Made by a program: the position numbers and the translations under genes
Source of the DNA: Asterella californica
Lineage: Eukaryota > Streptophyta > Marchantiopsida > Marchantiales > Aytoniaceae
NCBI GenBank assembly: GCA_036924285.1
Contig: JAYKYS010000008.1
Location: 23,545,001-23,609,000 of the forward strand
DNA: 64,000 nucleotides
Direction of reading: 5' to 3'
Part shown: piece by piece, positions 11,021 through 23,960 of the stretch
How positions within the stretch are numbered: position 1 is the stretch's first letter
Layout: the number at the start of each line of letters is the position of its first letter
The notes under the pieces: generated by a model
Seen by the model: the letters and a program-made list of their open reading frames with translations, nothing else
Told to the model about the DNA's origin: nothing
Database searches by the model: none

Positions 11021-14000
11021 GTAAAATATAAAGGTAAGAGTATAAGTTAAAATTTTAAGATAATTAGAAATAATTTCAAGGATTAAGAGTAGATTAGAGT
11101 TAATTTTACATTTAATCACCTAATAACCCAAGATAGAGTGCACTTATATTAACCATTAGATCTCGACCATCTAACCACGACAGAATAGATTGCCTAAGGG
11201 ATCATAGGGACATATAATCAATACCCCAAATGGGTATGTTACCGAGATCGAAGGTTCTAAAATATAATTATTGCAATACAACGATATAAATGGGATTTGC
11301 AATGAGGGCATAAGTTAGAATTCTTTTCCAAATACTAATAATAAAATTTTAGAAACATAGTAGAAAGTCATATCTAGGTTTCAATTTATATAGAATGCAT
11401 CCGGTTAGACGTCTTATAATAAGATGAATTTTATCGGGTTATGAAAGTTTTAATTTCAATCCTGAACTTCTTGTTAAATTACTATTAAACCTAAATAAGC
11501 AGAGCAAAGTTCAGACAGAAATTTTGATGACTTGAATCTTTTTGCTGAACTATGGTTATTTTGACACTTTCAAATTTTTTAAAAGATTTTATATGATCAT
11601 TTAACTAAAATTTCGAAAATTATAATTTAGAAAAGAAATAAAATTTTCTTGCAATGTGATTTACCCAGAACCTTGAATCCGAGTTATTTACTAAAATTTG
11701 TGGGATGATCAAAGATTAATTACTTGAGGTACCAGGACGGTGGATATATTTTCTTTTCTGTAGTCAATTTTACAAAATTCTCAAGAAATTATTCAGAGCT
11801 CTTTCCTGCTGAAAGTTTGTATTTTCTGATATAAACTAACTTACTATGCGAAAATTAATGCTTTCTCTTACTTTCTGTGATGCAGTAATATTATCGAGGA
11901 GTGAGAGCTCTTCATCTTTCTGAAGTTCTTGTGTCAATGTTAAAACTTTCCCTTTTACATTAAAATACCTCGATCGATATAGCCATTTGAAATAATATTG
12001 TATAACCCATTGACCGGAATATGATTAACCCATTTTAAGTATTAAAATTATAGATTTGAGGAAACAAACAAAATCAAGTTATATAAAGAACAATAATAAA
12101 GATACTTAGTCTAATTAAAATCATCTTTATCATTAACAGTGTATAATATCTGTTATTAATTTACTCTTGATATATTGGAAATATTAATAAAAATATTACC
12201 CTTTATGATCATGACAATGAGGAATTGTCGGATACATGATTCAATTAACTATTTATAACAATTTTGGGTTTTGATTTATACGCACTGACGGTACTTATTC
12301 CTAGGGCTTGAATAATATTAAACCATTTTAATCAAAAGTATTCAAAATGTAACATAAATTTAAAATGTTTGAATAATAAACATATAGTCATCATAATAAA
12401 AATAAATAATAAGAACAAAAATTAATATAAACCAATAAACTAATACACGAATAAAATAATAAATGTATCAAATTGGGTAGTTAATATATTTGGTACATTC
12501 CCAAGAATATGAAGCTACTGCTATAAATAGTCCAAAGGATATTTAAGAATTGTAAAATATAGAATTCTAAATTTCAAGTCTATTGGTATAATAAATCGAA
12601 ATTAAAAAGATGATAGTACTTTTCAATTCTTTCTACATATAATAAATATGTATGTTATTCACATAATATCCATCATAACTTAAAGTTTGACCTTTCTTCA
12701 AGTTTGGATTTCTTTCTTTCACCTACCGATTCACGACCAATACATGATTTGACAAATAGCAAGGATACAATTATCTTCACGAGTGATTTACATCTCTTGC
12801 GTGGAGAAGAATAATCACATTGTCTGAAAGTCCAGTCCATTTCAATGATGTCTGGCATCTTTTCCTCTGAATGCATATTTACCTCTTCCAAGTTCTGAAG
12901 AGAAATATGGATGCTTTTTAGTTTATGTTTTAATTTTTCTTCTTAGAAGAGTTAGATCATAAATCAAAGTATATTTTATAATTTATCATCAGCAAAGAGA
13001 ACTGTTTATGATGTGATGAGATTCATTCTGCGTGCAATTTTTTATTGTTTCTTTCCGTTCACAAGATCCAAATGTGCTTTCTCTGGAAACGCTTGTTTTA
13101 TATAAAGATATGTCAATTTGATTTCTTTTCATAAGTAGAAATTTCTTTTCTCCGTCAGTCTAGATCTCGACTACAATCAAGTCTAGATCTGGGAACACCA
13201 GATGATATAAGTCTTTATTAAACCACTTCCATTTTCTCTGAAACATGTGCGGCTATTCAGTGCCATCTTTTTTCCACACTCAAATTTCTGTAAAAAAGTC
13301 TATTCAATTTAAAACATCATTTTATGTTTCTACAAATTTCAAGTAAAACAGATTAGCCAATAACATCTGGAGATATTTTTTTGCTAAACTAGCAGTTGTC
13401 ATTTTCCTTCAAGGACCCAAAATGTCCTTTGGATCCATAATGTCCTCTTAAGCTTGCTTCATCATCTCTCTCTCCAGTCATTCACTATTAGAACAATAGT
13501 TACATATGACTCAAGGAAAAGAGAGAAGTTTATCGTCGATGAAGCTCCTTGTTTGTTGCTTCTTGACATCAGGATGTGGAAGTCTAGGCTGGTGCAGACC
13601 TCACCAATTCCTCACCAATGAACCGCTGTTTAATTTGAATTTCCAGAGTGCGGAATTTGCACGTCCGCTCAGTTTATCACTTTTTGAAAGTCTTAGAACG
13701 CTAGAGCTCTGCCTCGATCTAGCAAAATGATACATGGTGTGAAGCGTACGGAAGAAAGAGAGAGAAAGAAAAACCTTTGAGAAGCAAGATAAATGAGTTG
13801 ATTACAGTTCACAAGTTATCGCCAGAACGATCATACATTTAATATTGCCAAGCTGAACAGTTGCTCACAATGATCACTGCGAATATCCTTCCCAATTGCA
13901 AGCGGTGCAATGCCTATGCTCACGATGACCGCGAAACCCAGAGAAAGATAAAAACCATCGACTGAATAATGCTCCCATACCATGTATGATAAAACCGGAG

Positions 14001-15870
14001 ACCAGCTCTGCTGTTCTAGGAACAGCTCGAGTGCGATTGAGCTAGAGCTCTAATATCTTAGAGCTCGAGTAGGATGGTGTGGATCGAGAGATAGAGAAAA
14101 TATGACACTGCTGTAAATTAAACAATAATCCCCTGTGAGACTACGATGAATACAACGAATATTTGCAGACAGAGCATGTTCTGAATTTAAATAGATCTGT
14201 CAGGTGAAGAGAATTCGAACATTATCTAAAGTAATCAAATAAGAGAAGCATGTTATGATAGTCCAAGAGTTTCACTGCAGCGAGAAGGTTATTCCATCTT
14301 GATCCATCTCAGTAGCAGGAGTTTCCAGTATGTTAGAGTGCACATTTACATCCTCTCCACTGCAAGTCCCCCTATTAACTGAATCTACCAATCACTGGTT
14401 TCTTCTCTTCATCGATCACGTGCACTATCAGGCGTTAGAGCTCGAGCCATCAGGCATGATCATAAACCCCCTCAGACTCTTCCAGAAGGATCCGACAATC
14501 CCAAAGCAATCTTCGATTCCTCTGTCGGGAACAGTTGAGCTCCATGAGCAGCACCGCATGACTCCATCTAAAGCCCAAGTAACAAAATTAACCCACTGAC
14601 AAGCTTAAGAGCAAATTTGCAGAAACTGAAAAATAACTGTAAAAATAGAGAAGACCGAGGATAATGCTCATTAATTAAGGTCTGAAAGTACTGCTGGACC
14701 AAAGGAGGTATCCCTTCAGTCCACAGAAGATCTAGCATCCTCGTGAGTACTCTAGCTATAAACTCGATAATGCAAGATATCTCCTAGTAGCACGTTCGAT
14801 CGGGGCGGGGACTCCGTTTCCTCCTAACTTTATAACGAGTATGCTCAGCATTTCGTGGCTCGCACGCTCTCTGATCGGGACGCTGACGCAGAAAGCAGTT
14901 CAGCGGGTGCGAATGATGAGTTAAGTGTTTAGTCCTGCATCGGTACTGTTAGTCCTATTCGGCGTATTTTGCTACTGACAGCGCACCTGAGTCTGCAGCT
15001 GAGAGCTGTATATATACTATTGCAAGGTATTGCTTGATCGTTCTTTTATAACGTTGGAAGGTAGTGTTTTAAGGACTTCTTCTCCAGCATAATTTCACGT
15101 GCAGATCTCAAATCCATCGTCTCTTGCATCTTATTACTTCTCGACTCTAGATCTGATCATGACAGGTACGTACTTGCAATTGCTTCGAATTCAGACCTGG
15201 AGTTATGTCGTTGAAATGGGACAACCATGCCAAGTGATCAACCTTGGTGTCAATCAGCGTCGGATATACGAAGTACACTGGTACCAGCATTCCTTGTCAC
15301 ATGCAGAGCGTGGAAATGACTAAGACTGCCAGTAGCTAGAAGCAAGGACCTGGAATTCTCAGTAAAGCAGAATACTGGGACTAATATAAGCTGCAAACGT
15401 TTCCATCAAGAACTTTGACTGAACTCTGTACGAATGGGGGTATTAGTGGCTACTGAAATGGAGTCATGAAGTTTGCCTTTGGAAGACTGTCGATGCGGAC
15501 CATGCGCACTCGCGCGATAATTCGTGACTCGGTCATCTTCAAACGCTGAATAATGAAGACTGTCATGGTGGACAGTTCCATCGAAGTTGACAAGTGCACG
15601 AATTTTAGCGTATCCTCATGATTATGTGCCAACTCTATTCAACTGACTCGTGACTGCACATTCTGATGGGACCGTACGGGTGCATCAACCTTAACCATGC
15701 ATCCAGCGTTCGTTCAATCAGCTGAATCTGATTAAGAATATAAAACGCTAGACTGAAACTCTGTGATTGTGGAATCAAAACGTTTGTGACGAGTTCCACT
15801 TGCTTCGGTTCTCATGTTTTAGATGTGATATAAGCAAACGCGAGAGCTCTACCGTTTAGGTCCATGTGCA
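11021..15870. other. AT-rich intergenic DNA, no gene recognised
   Basis: The stretch 11.0-13.4 kb is very AT-rich and has no credible coding frame. From 13.4 to 15.8 kb the composition is more even. 'gagctcgag' motifs recur near 14.03-14.06 and 14.44 kb. The short frames at 13,506, 14,330 and 15,099 have no recognisable content. Confidence 0.4.
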
Positions 15871-15877
15871 CATATAT

Positions 15878-16152
15878 TATAACTATTATGTACATATGGT
15901 ATGAACTTGGCAACCAAATTAGGATGGCCATCAACTTAAATCTCCCAAGAGGATTAGAGAAAAACTTGTGCAATATGCTTAAGTCATATTGGATTCCCTC
16001 CAATCATTTCACCTGAAACTTGTGGATGCAAATATCAATTCAATTGCTTCTAACCGTGTACTTCACGAAAAGATGGTGCGTACAAGTTCTTTACTAAATT
16101 CATACAGGAGGGTGATATCATGATAGATCCAAACAATGGTCGTCGCATCGTC
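15878..16152 (+). repeat. Rearranged repeat, copy A
   Basis: The core (15,954-16,152, from 'cccaagaggattagagaaa' to 'gtcgcatcgtc') recurs directly at 17,221-17,431 and inverted at 16,843-17,053. The left arm (15,878-15,953) recurs only in the inverted copy, at 17,054-17,128. Copies A and B thus form a long inverted repeat around about 690 bp that holds a decayed open frame. Confidence 0.75.
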
Positions 16153-16716
16153 GACGTTGATCCAACATCTATGTCTCTCGACAATTACTCAGATAATGAT
16201 GATTTTGATAAGAGAAAAAATATTGCAAAAATGAGGTACAAGTCTCATTTTCACAAGATTTTGAAGCAAGAGGTGCACAACTTACTTCGCAAGTGGAGAT
16301 ATGCATTCAGTGGACATGGTTGATCAAAGGATACACGAAATCTCCCATGCCAGCGAAGAAAGTTGTTTGCTAGAAGTTATAAAGAGAAACGCAATGGAGG
16401 CTTCGACTAACTAGAGAATCTCCTAAATTCATCGAGGAGTAGATTCCAAAAGATGATGGAGGTGTTCAATTCATACGTCAATGCAGATGACGATCCAAAT
16501 GTTGGACCTCTAATCGATGGATTGGACGAGAAGGTGCTTGATATTATTTATCCAAACAAGAGCTTTGAAGACTTGACTCAATGGTCGAATTTGGAGGATG
16601 ATCTTCTTAAGAGTGAACGGCACAAATTGCAGAAAGCTCTTGCGGATACACAACTGGGATATGGTGTAACAACTCGGTTTGCACGCACGGAATATCATGA
16701 TAAGCATCGAGGATAA
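16120..16716 (+). pseudogene. Decayed open frame of unknown origin, two internal stops
   Basis: One reading frame runs for about 198 codons from an ATG at 16,120, broken only by TGA at 16,321-16,323 and TAA at 16,408-16,410. The conceptual product is charged. It begins 'MIDPNNGRRIVDVDP', continues with 'DNYSDNDDFDKRKNI', and after the breaks with 'ADDDPNVGPLIDGLDEKV' and 'GYGVTTRFARTEYHDKH'. The low stop density and coding-like composition suggest a former protein, perhaps part of a transposon, since it starts inside repeat copy A. A truncated copy of its first codons lies at 17,401. No family was recognised. Confidence 0.35.
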
Positions 16717-16842
16717 CATAATCCCAAAGGAGATTGTGGTCTCAGATGAAAATGAAGGTTTGCTCTAGGACTTTCGTTGTAACTCAAGAACAGTTGGCAA
16801 CAATCGACGATCTGATGATATGTTGGATCAACGTCGCCGATA

Positions 16843-17128
16843 TGCGACGACCCTTGTTTAGATCTATCATGATGTCATCCTCATGTATGAATTTAGTACA
16901 AAAGAACTTATACGCACCGTCTTTTCATGTTCAAAGCACGGAGTCAGAAGCAATTGAAGTGATATTTGCATCCAGAAGTTCCAGGTGAAATGGTTGGAAG
17001 GAATCCAATATGACTTAAGCATATTGCACAAGTTTTTCTCTAATCCTCTTGGGAGATTTAAGTTGATGGCCATCCTAATTTGGTTGCCAAGTTCATACCA
17101 TATGTACATAATAGTTATAATATAATAG
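16843..17128 (-). repeat. Rearranged repeat, copy B (inverted)
   Basis: Reverse-complement copy of 15,878-16,152. Compare 'taatcctcttggg' at 17,041-17,053 with 'cccaagaggatta' in copy A. Scattered substitutions and indels show it is old. Confidence 0.75.
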
Positions 17129-17220
17129 TTACGGATCGTAAAATGGATTCTACTCTCTGGACATAGACTATTTGGTGAAGAATCCAAGTGAATATGCAAA
17201 CATTCTGAAAAGTAGCAAGG

Positions 17221-17431
17221 CCCAAGAGGATTAGAGAAAATCTTGTGCAATATGCTTAAGTCATATTGGATTCCTTCCAACCATTCACCTAGAACTTGTG
17301 GATGCAAATATCACTTCAATTACTCCTGACCGCATGCTTCACGAAAAGATGGTGCGTACAAGTTCTTTTGTAGTAAATTCATACAGGAGGGTGACATCAT
17401 GATAGATCCAAACAAGGATCGTCGCATCGTC
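17221..17431 (+). repeat. Rearranged repeat, copy C (direct)
   Basis: Matches the core of copy A in the same orientation and ends at the same place ('gtcgcatcgtc'). It lacks the left arm found in copies A and B. Confidence 0.75.
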
Positions 17432-18479
17432 AATGATTGATCGGTCACTATTCACTTGTATGCCTCCTAGGTTGTAGAAATTCACAATTGTGCACATCAT
17501 TCGACGTAGTTCACTTGCATTTAACAAAAACATAGTAATCAAAGTTTGATTTTCTTCCATGCCGCTTCCGCAACTTGATTGTTCAAGTAAGTGATCCTCG
17601 ATAATTATCATATGCTCTGTCTATCATCAGTGTCATTGCTCATAATATAAATTGAACTTCAATTTGTTAGGAATGAGCACCATCAGCTGAATAGAGATCC
17701 ATAGATGAGGGTTATCGGTGTTCGATTGCTTCAAGAACTAAGAATCAGGCTGAAGTACTTCATTCCAAGTATAACAGAGTCATTTTGTATCGATTATGAT
17801 CTTTTCCTCCATGAATCAACATTGATGTCGAATGTGAATGAAGCATAGTTCGTGCACGCTTCAATGAGGAAAGGGATGTTTAGGAGACATCCCTCTCTTC
17901 TAGAAATAACCATGAAAGATCACCCGTGCGCTTTGCAGCAAATAGCTCTTGGGTATTCTTTCCAACTTGCCATAATAAGAGATCATGGACCCACAGTTTG
18001 TGAGATTTATCTCCATGTGGCAGATAAAAAAGATACAATTGCTGCTTTTGAAGACGCGGTCAATTTCACATTCAGTCAAACGTCTTTGGTGAAGGAATAT
18101 TCCATCATGAATGGAGATTTTTCAACCAGATCTTTGGAACGTAGATCATGTGGAAAAGATACCATTGTCGAAGATTCTCATCGCCATGACAAGGTTCAGA
18201 TAACGGCACCAATCTGCAGGAATCTACCATGAAGCTTGAACCTCATTCGTAATCCAAGCATCGGAATATAGACAGAGATTGCTGAAATCAATCATGAAGA
18301 TGATCAACCCACGTCCACAACTTCACCTCACTGTCTCACAACCATTTCGGTTTCGTTTCTCTTCTTGAATCGGCTGCTGAACTACCTACCGTAGTAAATT
18401 CTATTGAGAACAGTGACGAGGATGTGTGCATGATTTCAAAATTATACTTTGTCATCTTTAATTATCCGCGCACGAAGCA
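17432..18479. other. Intergenic DNA, nothing firm recognised
   Basis: An open frame of 126 codons at 17,852-18,232 (+) has somewhat coding-like composition. Its first ATG is at 17,864, and it has no recognised motif, upstream context or partner exon, so I do not call it a gene. Confidence 0.3.
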
Positions 18480-19270
18480 AGAAGAAGGATTGCTCTGCTG
18501 TTCAGAGATAACCCTTCATAACACATGAGTGAAGAAATATACAGATTTAGAGAATGTTATTTAGGACTTGGAATAACAAGTCTTTGTGCGAAGAGGGTTT
18601 GTTCTGTTGTTCATAGCAAATCAAAGGTTTAATGGAATAAGACTCACTTCAAGTTCAAGGTTAAACAGTAGCATTCAACTACACATATATAGTTGAAACA
18701 GATTTCTCTAAGAGTTTGTACTAATGGTTCACCCTGATTTTTAGAGTGAACTTAATAAACTGATTTAGTCTCTCATTTCCAACTAGCTAATACTGATCTA
18801 GATCAAGAATATTCAAAACAGAACCCACATGTGAAGAAAGAAGAAGGGCCGCTTTGTCATTCAGAGCAAACGACTTTCTCCTTCCAACGTGGTTAATACT
18901 ACTTTTGATCACTCCCTGAAAAGTTTTATGGACTTCAAACCTAGTAGAAGAGGTTTAGACTACAACGACCTTGGACTTTGGATCAGTAGCAAGAGGGATC
19001 GCTCTGCTGTTCAGAGAAAACACTTTCAACATATTGTGAAGGAATGTACTATTCGATGGAATATTGTTTGTTGTTGGAATAACAAGTCTTAGCTACAAGG
19101 AAGAGGGTTTGCTCTGTTGTTCAAAGCGAACTAAGGTTTATTGAATATGACTCGGTTCAAGTTCATGGTTTAAATCGTAGACTTCAAATACATATAAAAC
19201 TGAAATCTGCTACAAGAAGTCTGAACTATGGTTCACCTTGATTTATTATGTGAACTACATATACACTATA
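18480..19270 (+). repeat. Diverged ~510-bp tandem pair with hairpin core
   Basis: The block 'gctctgctgttcagag' at about 18,492 recurs at 19,001, and 'ggaataacaagtctt' with 'gaagagggtttg' recurs with a similar offset of about 510 bp. The recurring core is itself a small inverted repeat (GCTCTG-loop-CAGAGC). Related cores stand near 18,600, 18,850 and 19,111. The second unit is incomplete. Confidence 0.6.
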
Positions 19271-19830
19271 GATTTAAGGTTTTAAACTACAACATCACGA
19301 ATAGAAGGTTTAAGCGAAGATGATAGTAGCTTCCTTTTGCAACATACATACATACAATGCATGCCAAAACTAAACAAGACAGATTAATAGCAATTGATGA
19401 AACTGAATTCTAGTTATGTTTAGCACTTCAAGCAGAAAAATAAACAACGGATATATGCATATGAATCATACACAAAATGAACCATAGAAGAGCGAACCCA
19501 TTAATCTCTAACCAATGATACTAGTCAGATCTACAGCGAATCATAAACTACTTGTGCTTTTCTGAAAAATGAATTCATAGCCTTTGAGAAATCTGATACC
19601 TCGAACTTAAAGCGATGATTTTGTCACCAGTACTGTAGATGTGAAGACTCCCAACGCTCTCACGCTCTCTATAATTGCAGCAAACCATGAGTATTAATTC
19701 TAGCACAATTTGAGCTATCTACAGAAAATTTAGAGCGAACCACAACTCTGAATTCGAACCCTGAACAACAAAATAGCAAAGCAAATCCTAAATTCGAATC
19801 TATTGCGAACCTTGAATTCGACCTACCATG
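19271..19830. other. Left flank of the tandem duplication
   Basis: Contains loosely repeated short phrases such as 'gcgaacc', 'gaattcgaa' and 'aattcaaag' that continue across the duplication start. No gene was recognised. Confidence 0.4.
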
Positions 19831-20199
19831 GGAAATTTCAAAGCGAACCTGGAGTGGTGGTTCTAGCCAAATTTGAACTACCCACAACAAATTCAAAGTG
19901 AAATCACAACCCTGAACCTAGAACAACAAATTGCAGAGCAAACTTCAAAGTGGAATCTACGATAGGTTCTGGATTTGAATCTACCATAGTAACTTCTAGA
20001 GCAAACTTGAACTTCGGAAGCGAACACTATGCTGAATACAAAACACAGATGAGAGTGATTTACATTCGACAACTAGAGCAAGCTCTCACCTTCCAGTAGT
20101 ACGCCGATGGATAAACAACATGAGTCGGTCCTCTATGCTCTTCCACAAGCGACCAAAGTGAACATGAATCGTCTCAATTTTCAAAATTGGGATCTCCAA

Positions 20200-20345
20200 A
20201 GTGCTTGTTTAGGGTCTCGTTGGGTTTAAGATAGTCTGATCTATCTATAAGAGGATACATATCTTAGATCAGGCGGTCCTTTTGGATAGTGTCAGTGATT
20301 CTAGCTCGTAGGGAGGAGGTTCTGGAGGTTCTGTCACCTACGATG
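20200..20345 (+). repeat. Diverged internal repeat of 21,885-22,030
   Basis: 'gtgcttgtttagggtctcg' and the following 'ttgggtttaagatag' parallel 'ctgcttgtttggagtctcg' and 'ttgggttcaaggtag' at about 21,893. The similarity continues loosely for over 100 bp. Its duplicate is at 36,660-36,805. Confidence 0.45.
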
Positions 20346-20649
20346 TCATGTTATATATGGTTTTATCATGTATAAGTATGGTTGGCTTATTTCTACGCAT
20401 ACACGCCAACCATGCGATGTAATGCTAAATAATAAGTGGTTATGTGTTTGCACTATACACGTGTGTTTCATTCAAAAGATAACAAGATACATGTCAAGAT
20501 ACTTTAGTAGGTTCACCTGTTCATACATCTAGAAGTTCTATTGTATGTTAGTCTACTATGTAAATCACCACGTTGGTGTTTCTTGTAACCGATAGTTAGC
20601 TAAGTTGCACCAAGTAGGTGATTTTCTTGTCAAGGTTTTTATTAACGCG

Positions 20650-22400
20650 GTGTCGTGTCGTGGACCGACTCCTACTTGAAAATCTATTTCGATACTTACC
20701 ATTATCGCTCCAAAGACATTCATCGGATCCAAATGAGCTTTTTTACACAACTTCGGATCTTCAGTTTCATTATATCAATGGGTAGAACTCGTTGTAAGCT
20801 TTCCATGGGCACTTCGTCTACTTCATTTGGACGCCTAGTGGAGAAGTTACGAGACTCAAAAAGCAAGTTAAGCCCTAGCTTACGGACTTTTTGCACAACT
20901 TCGGATCTTCACTTTCATTACACCAATGGGTAGAGCTCATTGTCAGCTTTTCATGAGCACTTTGTCTATTTCATTTGGACGTCTAGTGGAGAAGCTACGA
21001 GCTCTAAAGATGGGAAAAACAAGCTAGGCCTTAACTTACGAACTTTTTGCACAACTTCGGATCTTCACTTTCATTACATCAATGGGTAGAGCTCATTGTC
21101 AACTTTCCGTGAGCACTTCGTCTACTTCATTTGGACGTCTTGTGGTGAAGTTACGAGACTCGAAAGAAAAGAAAATCAAGCTAGGCACTAACTTGTTATT
21201 GGCTCCTAGCACGATACTAAGGACGCAAGGGGTCTGATTGCTCATTATCTGAGAAAACTTTCACGTACAGCGACTGACATAAGGGGGCAGTTTAAGAAAA
21301 TCTGCAATCTATCGATGGACGGTTTGGAGAATTGAGAAGTCCAATGCATGCAGACAAAGTGACATTGAGTTCAGATATGTGCAAGCTACGCGTTGGTTAA
21401 GATGGTTCATGAAGAGACGGATCGAGGAGTGTGTTTTGAGAGAAATTGAGACGCAGGAAGAGATTTGGAGGACTTCAGTGATCTGTGAAGGAGAGTTAGA
21501 CCGTTCTGAAGTCCAAACTTGCTGTCCTTGGATCCATCGAGATCAGAACGCCGAGTTCTTCAGGAAATTGAAGACGATATCGGACGATTTGGGAGTTCTG
21601 AGTGAAGTTGGCTCGCAGGGAAGCGCTTATGTTAGTTTTTCATGACTTAGAACTTGAGATTGGATTGTTTTTCGCGATCGGTGAGCCAAGCTCTTCGTTC
21701 TTGGTGCCTACACGATAAAGGAGTCTTCACATACTCATAGGAGAAGACCGTGTGTGGATTGGATTGTTGGTTTGGGTGTGGTAAGCGAGTTTGAGTCGTA
21801 AGGAGTTGATTTACGTCTGTTTTTTATATCCTACGGCCAAATTTCTTGCGTGATTTTACGAAGAGAACTCCACACTGCTTGTTTGGAGTCTCGTTGGGTT
21901 CAAGGTAGCCAGATATATCTACCAGAGAAGACGGATATCAGATAACACGATCCGTTTGGACGGTGTGTGCGATTTTAAACCGCATGGAAGAGTTTTTGAA
22001 GATTCGGTCATCTGCGATCAAAAATCAGCGAGATCTCGGTTGTCGAGAGTTAGATCTGAAGGTTTCTTAGGTCAACGAAGTCAGGGAAGAAGACCCTATC
22101 GACATCTGAAGACCATTTGACAAAAGGAAAAAGTTCTCAGATAGGTCTTTTCAGTTCGTTCGCTACGGGTTTTTATTCTTTTTGAGTTTGTTAGAGATCT
22201 AGTTGATTATGTACAACTTGTGGTAGCTAACTTTAGCTAAGGGCTTGTACGTGGATGTTGTTTGGATTTAGGTTTGAATCGTGTAATATTGATGTAGCTC
22301 TTTTTGTTAGCAAAGGGATGTTTCTCTTGCTTTGAGCTACGCTTCGATAGTTTTGGGTCTGGGTTGACATTCAAAGGCTCGTTTTAGAGGGGTTGTTGTA
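20650..22400 (+). repeat. Large dispersed repeat R1 with 150-bp subrepeats, copy 1
   Basis: About 1.75 kb that recurs inverted and diverged at 53,330-55,010. It includes three tandem subunits of about 150 bp starting near 20,739, 20,887 and 21,043. Each carries 'acaacttcggatcttca', 'caatgggtagagctcatt' and 'ttcatttggacg'. The inverted copy has only two clear subunits. Length and style suggest the long terminal or untranslated part of a retroelement, but no polymerase, integrase or paired flanking copy was found in the window. Confidence 0.6.
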
Positions 22401-23430
22401 GAATATAGACCACTCAGGTTTGTTTTTCTATTTTTCATTCTTAGAGAAGAAGAATCGGGAATGTATATAAAATAGGAATTGGTATACCTTGCGACGTGTG
22501 TTCTCGTGGTTGTTTGTCTTGGTCTTGTCTCTGTTCGACACACTATATCTCCATAGTCAAGAACCTTACGTTTTCCTAGAAAGCCTTCACACAAAATCCG
22601 AAGCGATAGCGGACAAGTATTTTATAGTTGTTAATGATTTAGATGAGCTCTAAATATTTATTATGGTTGGAGATGGTTATGTAGGTCACTACAAGACAGA
22701 AACGTAGATCTTTGAATTTTCACTGGTAGATTATTATCAAAAGTATCCTTAGGTTTCAAATGAACATCACGGTCGCTACAAACTTTATCTCGACAAGTAC
22801 AAGATATCTTTAGAAATCTCTTCTCGTAGACCTGCGCACTAAATTAGAAAATCTATAAAATTTAAGGTCAAGAGGACACATATATCCTTGATTGAAGTTT
22901 GAGTAGTCAATTTTTGAGTGTGCAAATTCAAATAGCCATAGAACTCACTTCAGATTTGATCTGAAAGAGATTGAAGTGGGGTCGGAAAACCCTCGACGAG
23001 CTACTGTGGACTCAATGATCAACTGATTTGATTTCAAAGTGAGTAAGATACCATCGATTGAAGTTCAAAGCATCAATTTCTAAACATTTGTATTCAAGTA
23101 GTCATAGATATCGCTGTAGGTTTTGTCTATGCAAGATCAAGGTAAGGTTGGAGAGATCTAGTTCGAGCTGATGATGGTGGTATCAATTTTCTGTGGATTT
23201 GAACATGAGAAGACCGAGAGGTAACCGATTGAATTTCTAATATGCAAATTGTGAGTAAAGCGATGCATTTGAGAATTCTAGAGCATTTCTTTGTTTCTAT
23301 GGGTCAATCTGGTCCCAATCTCATCTGAATAAATGCAAGAGAAAGACACGCAACCACGAACGAGCTTTGGTGCATAGATAAGCCCGGAGGCTTACTTCAA
23401 ATCACTTTCTTTGATCTTGCATTGAGCGGC
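22401..23430. other. Intergenic DNA, nothing recognised
   Basis: Even composition, only short random-looking frames, no RNA gene or repeat structure seen. The same sequence follows at 38,861-39,890. Confidence 0.4.
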
Positions 23431-23960
23431 TAAAAGGCCCCCCATGGTCAGTATAAGATCTCAACTTATCATGTCATCAGCTGGAGGAGAGGTTCTTCTG
23501 GATCCCTTCGCAGTCCTTTTGTGGTAGTGTTCAAGAGACTTATTAGGACCTTCTCTCATGTCTCCGATCGTCGCAGCTGAAAACGTCTGTCCTTGCTGTT
23601 GTTGCTGTTTACGCCGGCCGGCAGCTGCTGAGGGGCTGGGAGCTGGCATGGCGGGAAGGGGGTCCCTTGTCATTCTCAAGAGCCGTCGTCGGATGGGGAC
23701 TCTTACTGCTAATCCTCAGTTGTCCTCCCTCTCTAGACTTTACACATCTTGTGAAGATGAAGAGAGATTCCTATCTCTTTGACCGGTCCTCCTTTTCGGG
23801 GGAGGGTGGCTTTAGACAATTGCATAATTTCTCCTTTCAATGTGTCCTTCCGAGTCTGCTTCAACTTTGGTCAAAGAGTCTTCCAGAGCCCGAGGATTCA
23901 CTCTGAGAGCCGGATGCGAGGAAATCTTGCACGTCCGGTTCAGTGTCCGTTGTAGTCGAG
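23430..23960 (+). other. Mitochondrial-like insert with group II intron 3' part, copy 1
   Basis: About 0.5 kb stands out for GC content and style ('cttctggatcccttcgcag', 'acgccggccggcagctgctg', 'ctttgaccggtcctcc'). It ends in a near-canonical group II intron domain V at 23,907-23,941. In plants such introns live in organelle genomes, so this is most simply a piece of mitochondrial DNA moved to the nucleus. The left edge is approximate. No intron-encoded protein is present. The insert predates the tandem duplication, because unit 2 has it too. Confidence 0.6.
23907..23941 (+). ncRNA. Group II intron domain V, copy 1
   Basis: This 35-nt stretch starts GAGCC and ends GGTTC. The outer 8 bp pair fully (GAGCCGGA with TCCGGTTC, one G-U), including the AGC triad position. 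The two-base CG bulge follows on the 3' side, then an upper stem (TGCGAG with CTTGCA) capped by a GAAA-containing loop that appears one base longer than usual. These are the hallmarks of domain V. The copy is presumably inactive in the nucleus. Confidence 0.75.

Noticed and set aside
12673..12891. Minus-strand 72-codon frame as a small gene
   Set aside because: AT-rich context, no motif, no promoter or partner exon; it looks like chance.
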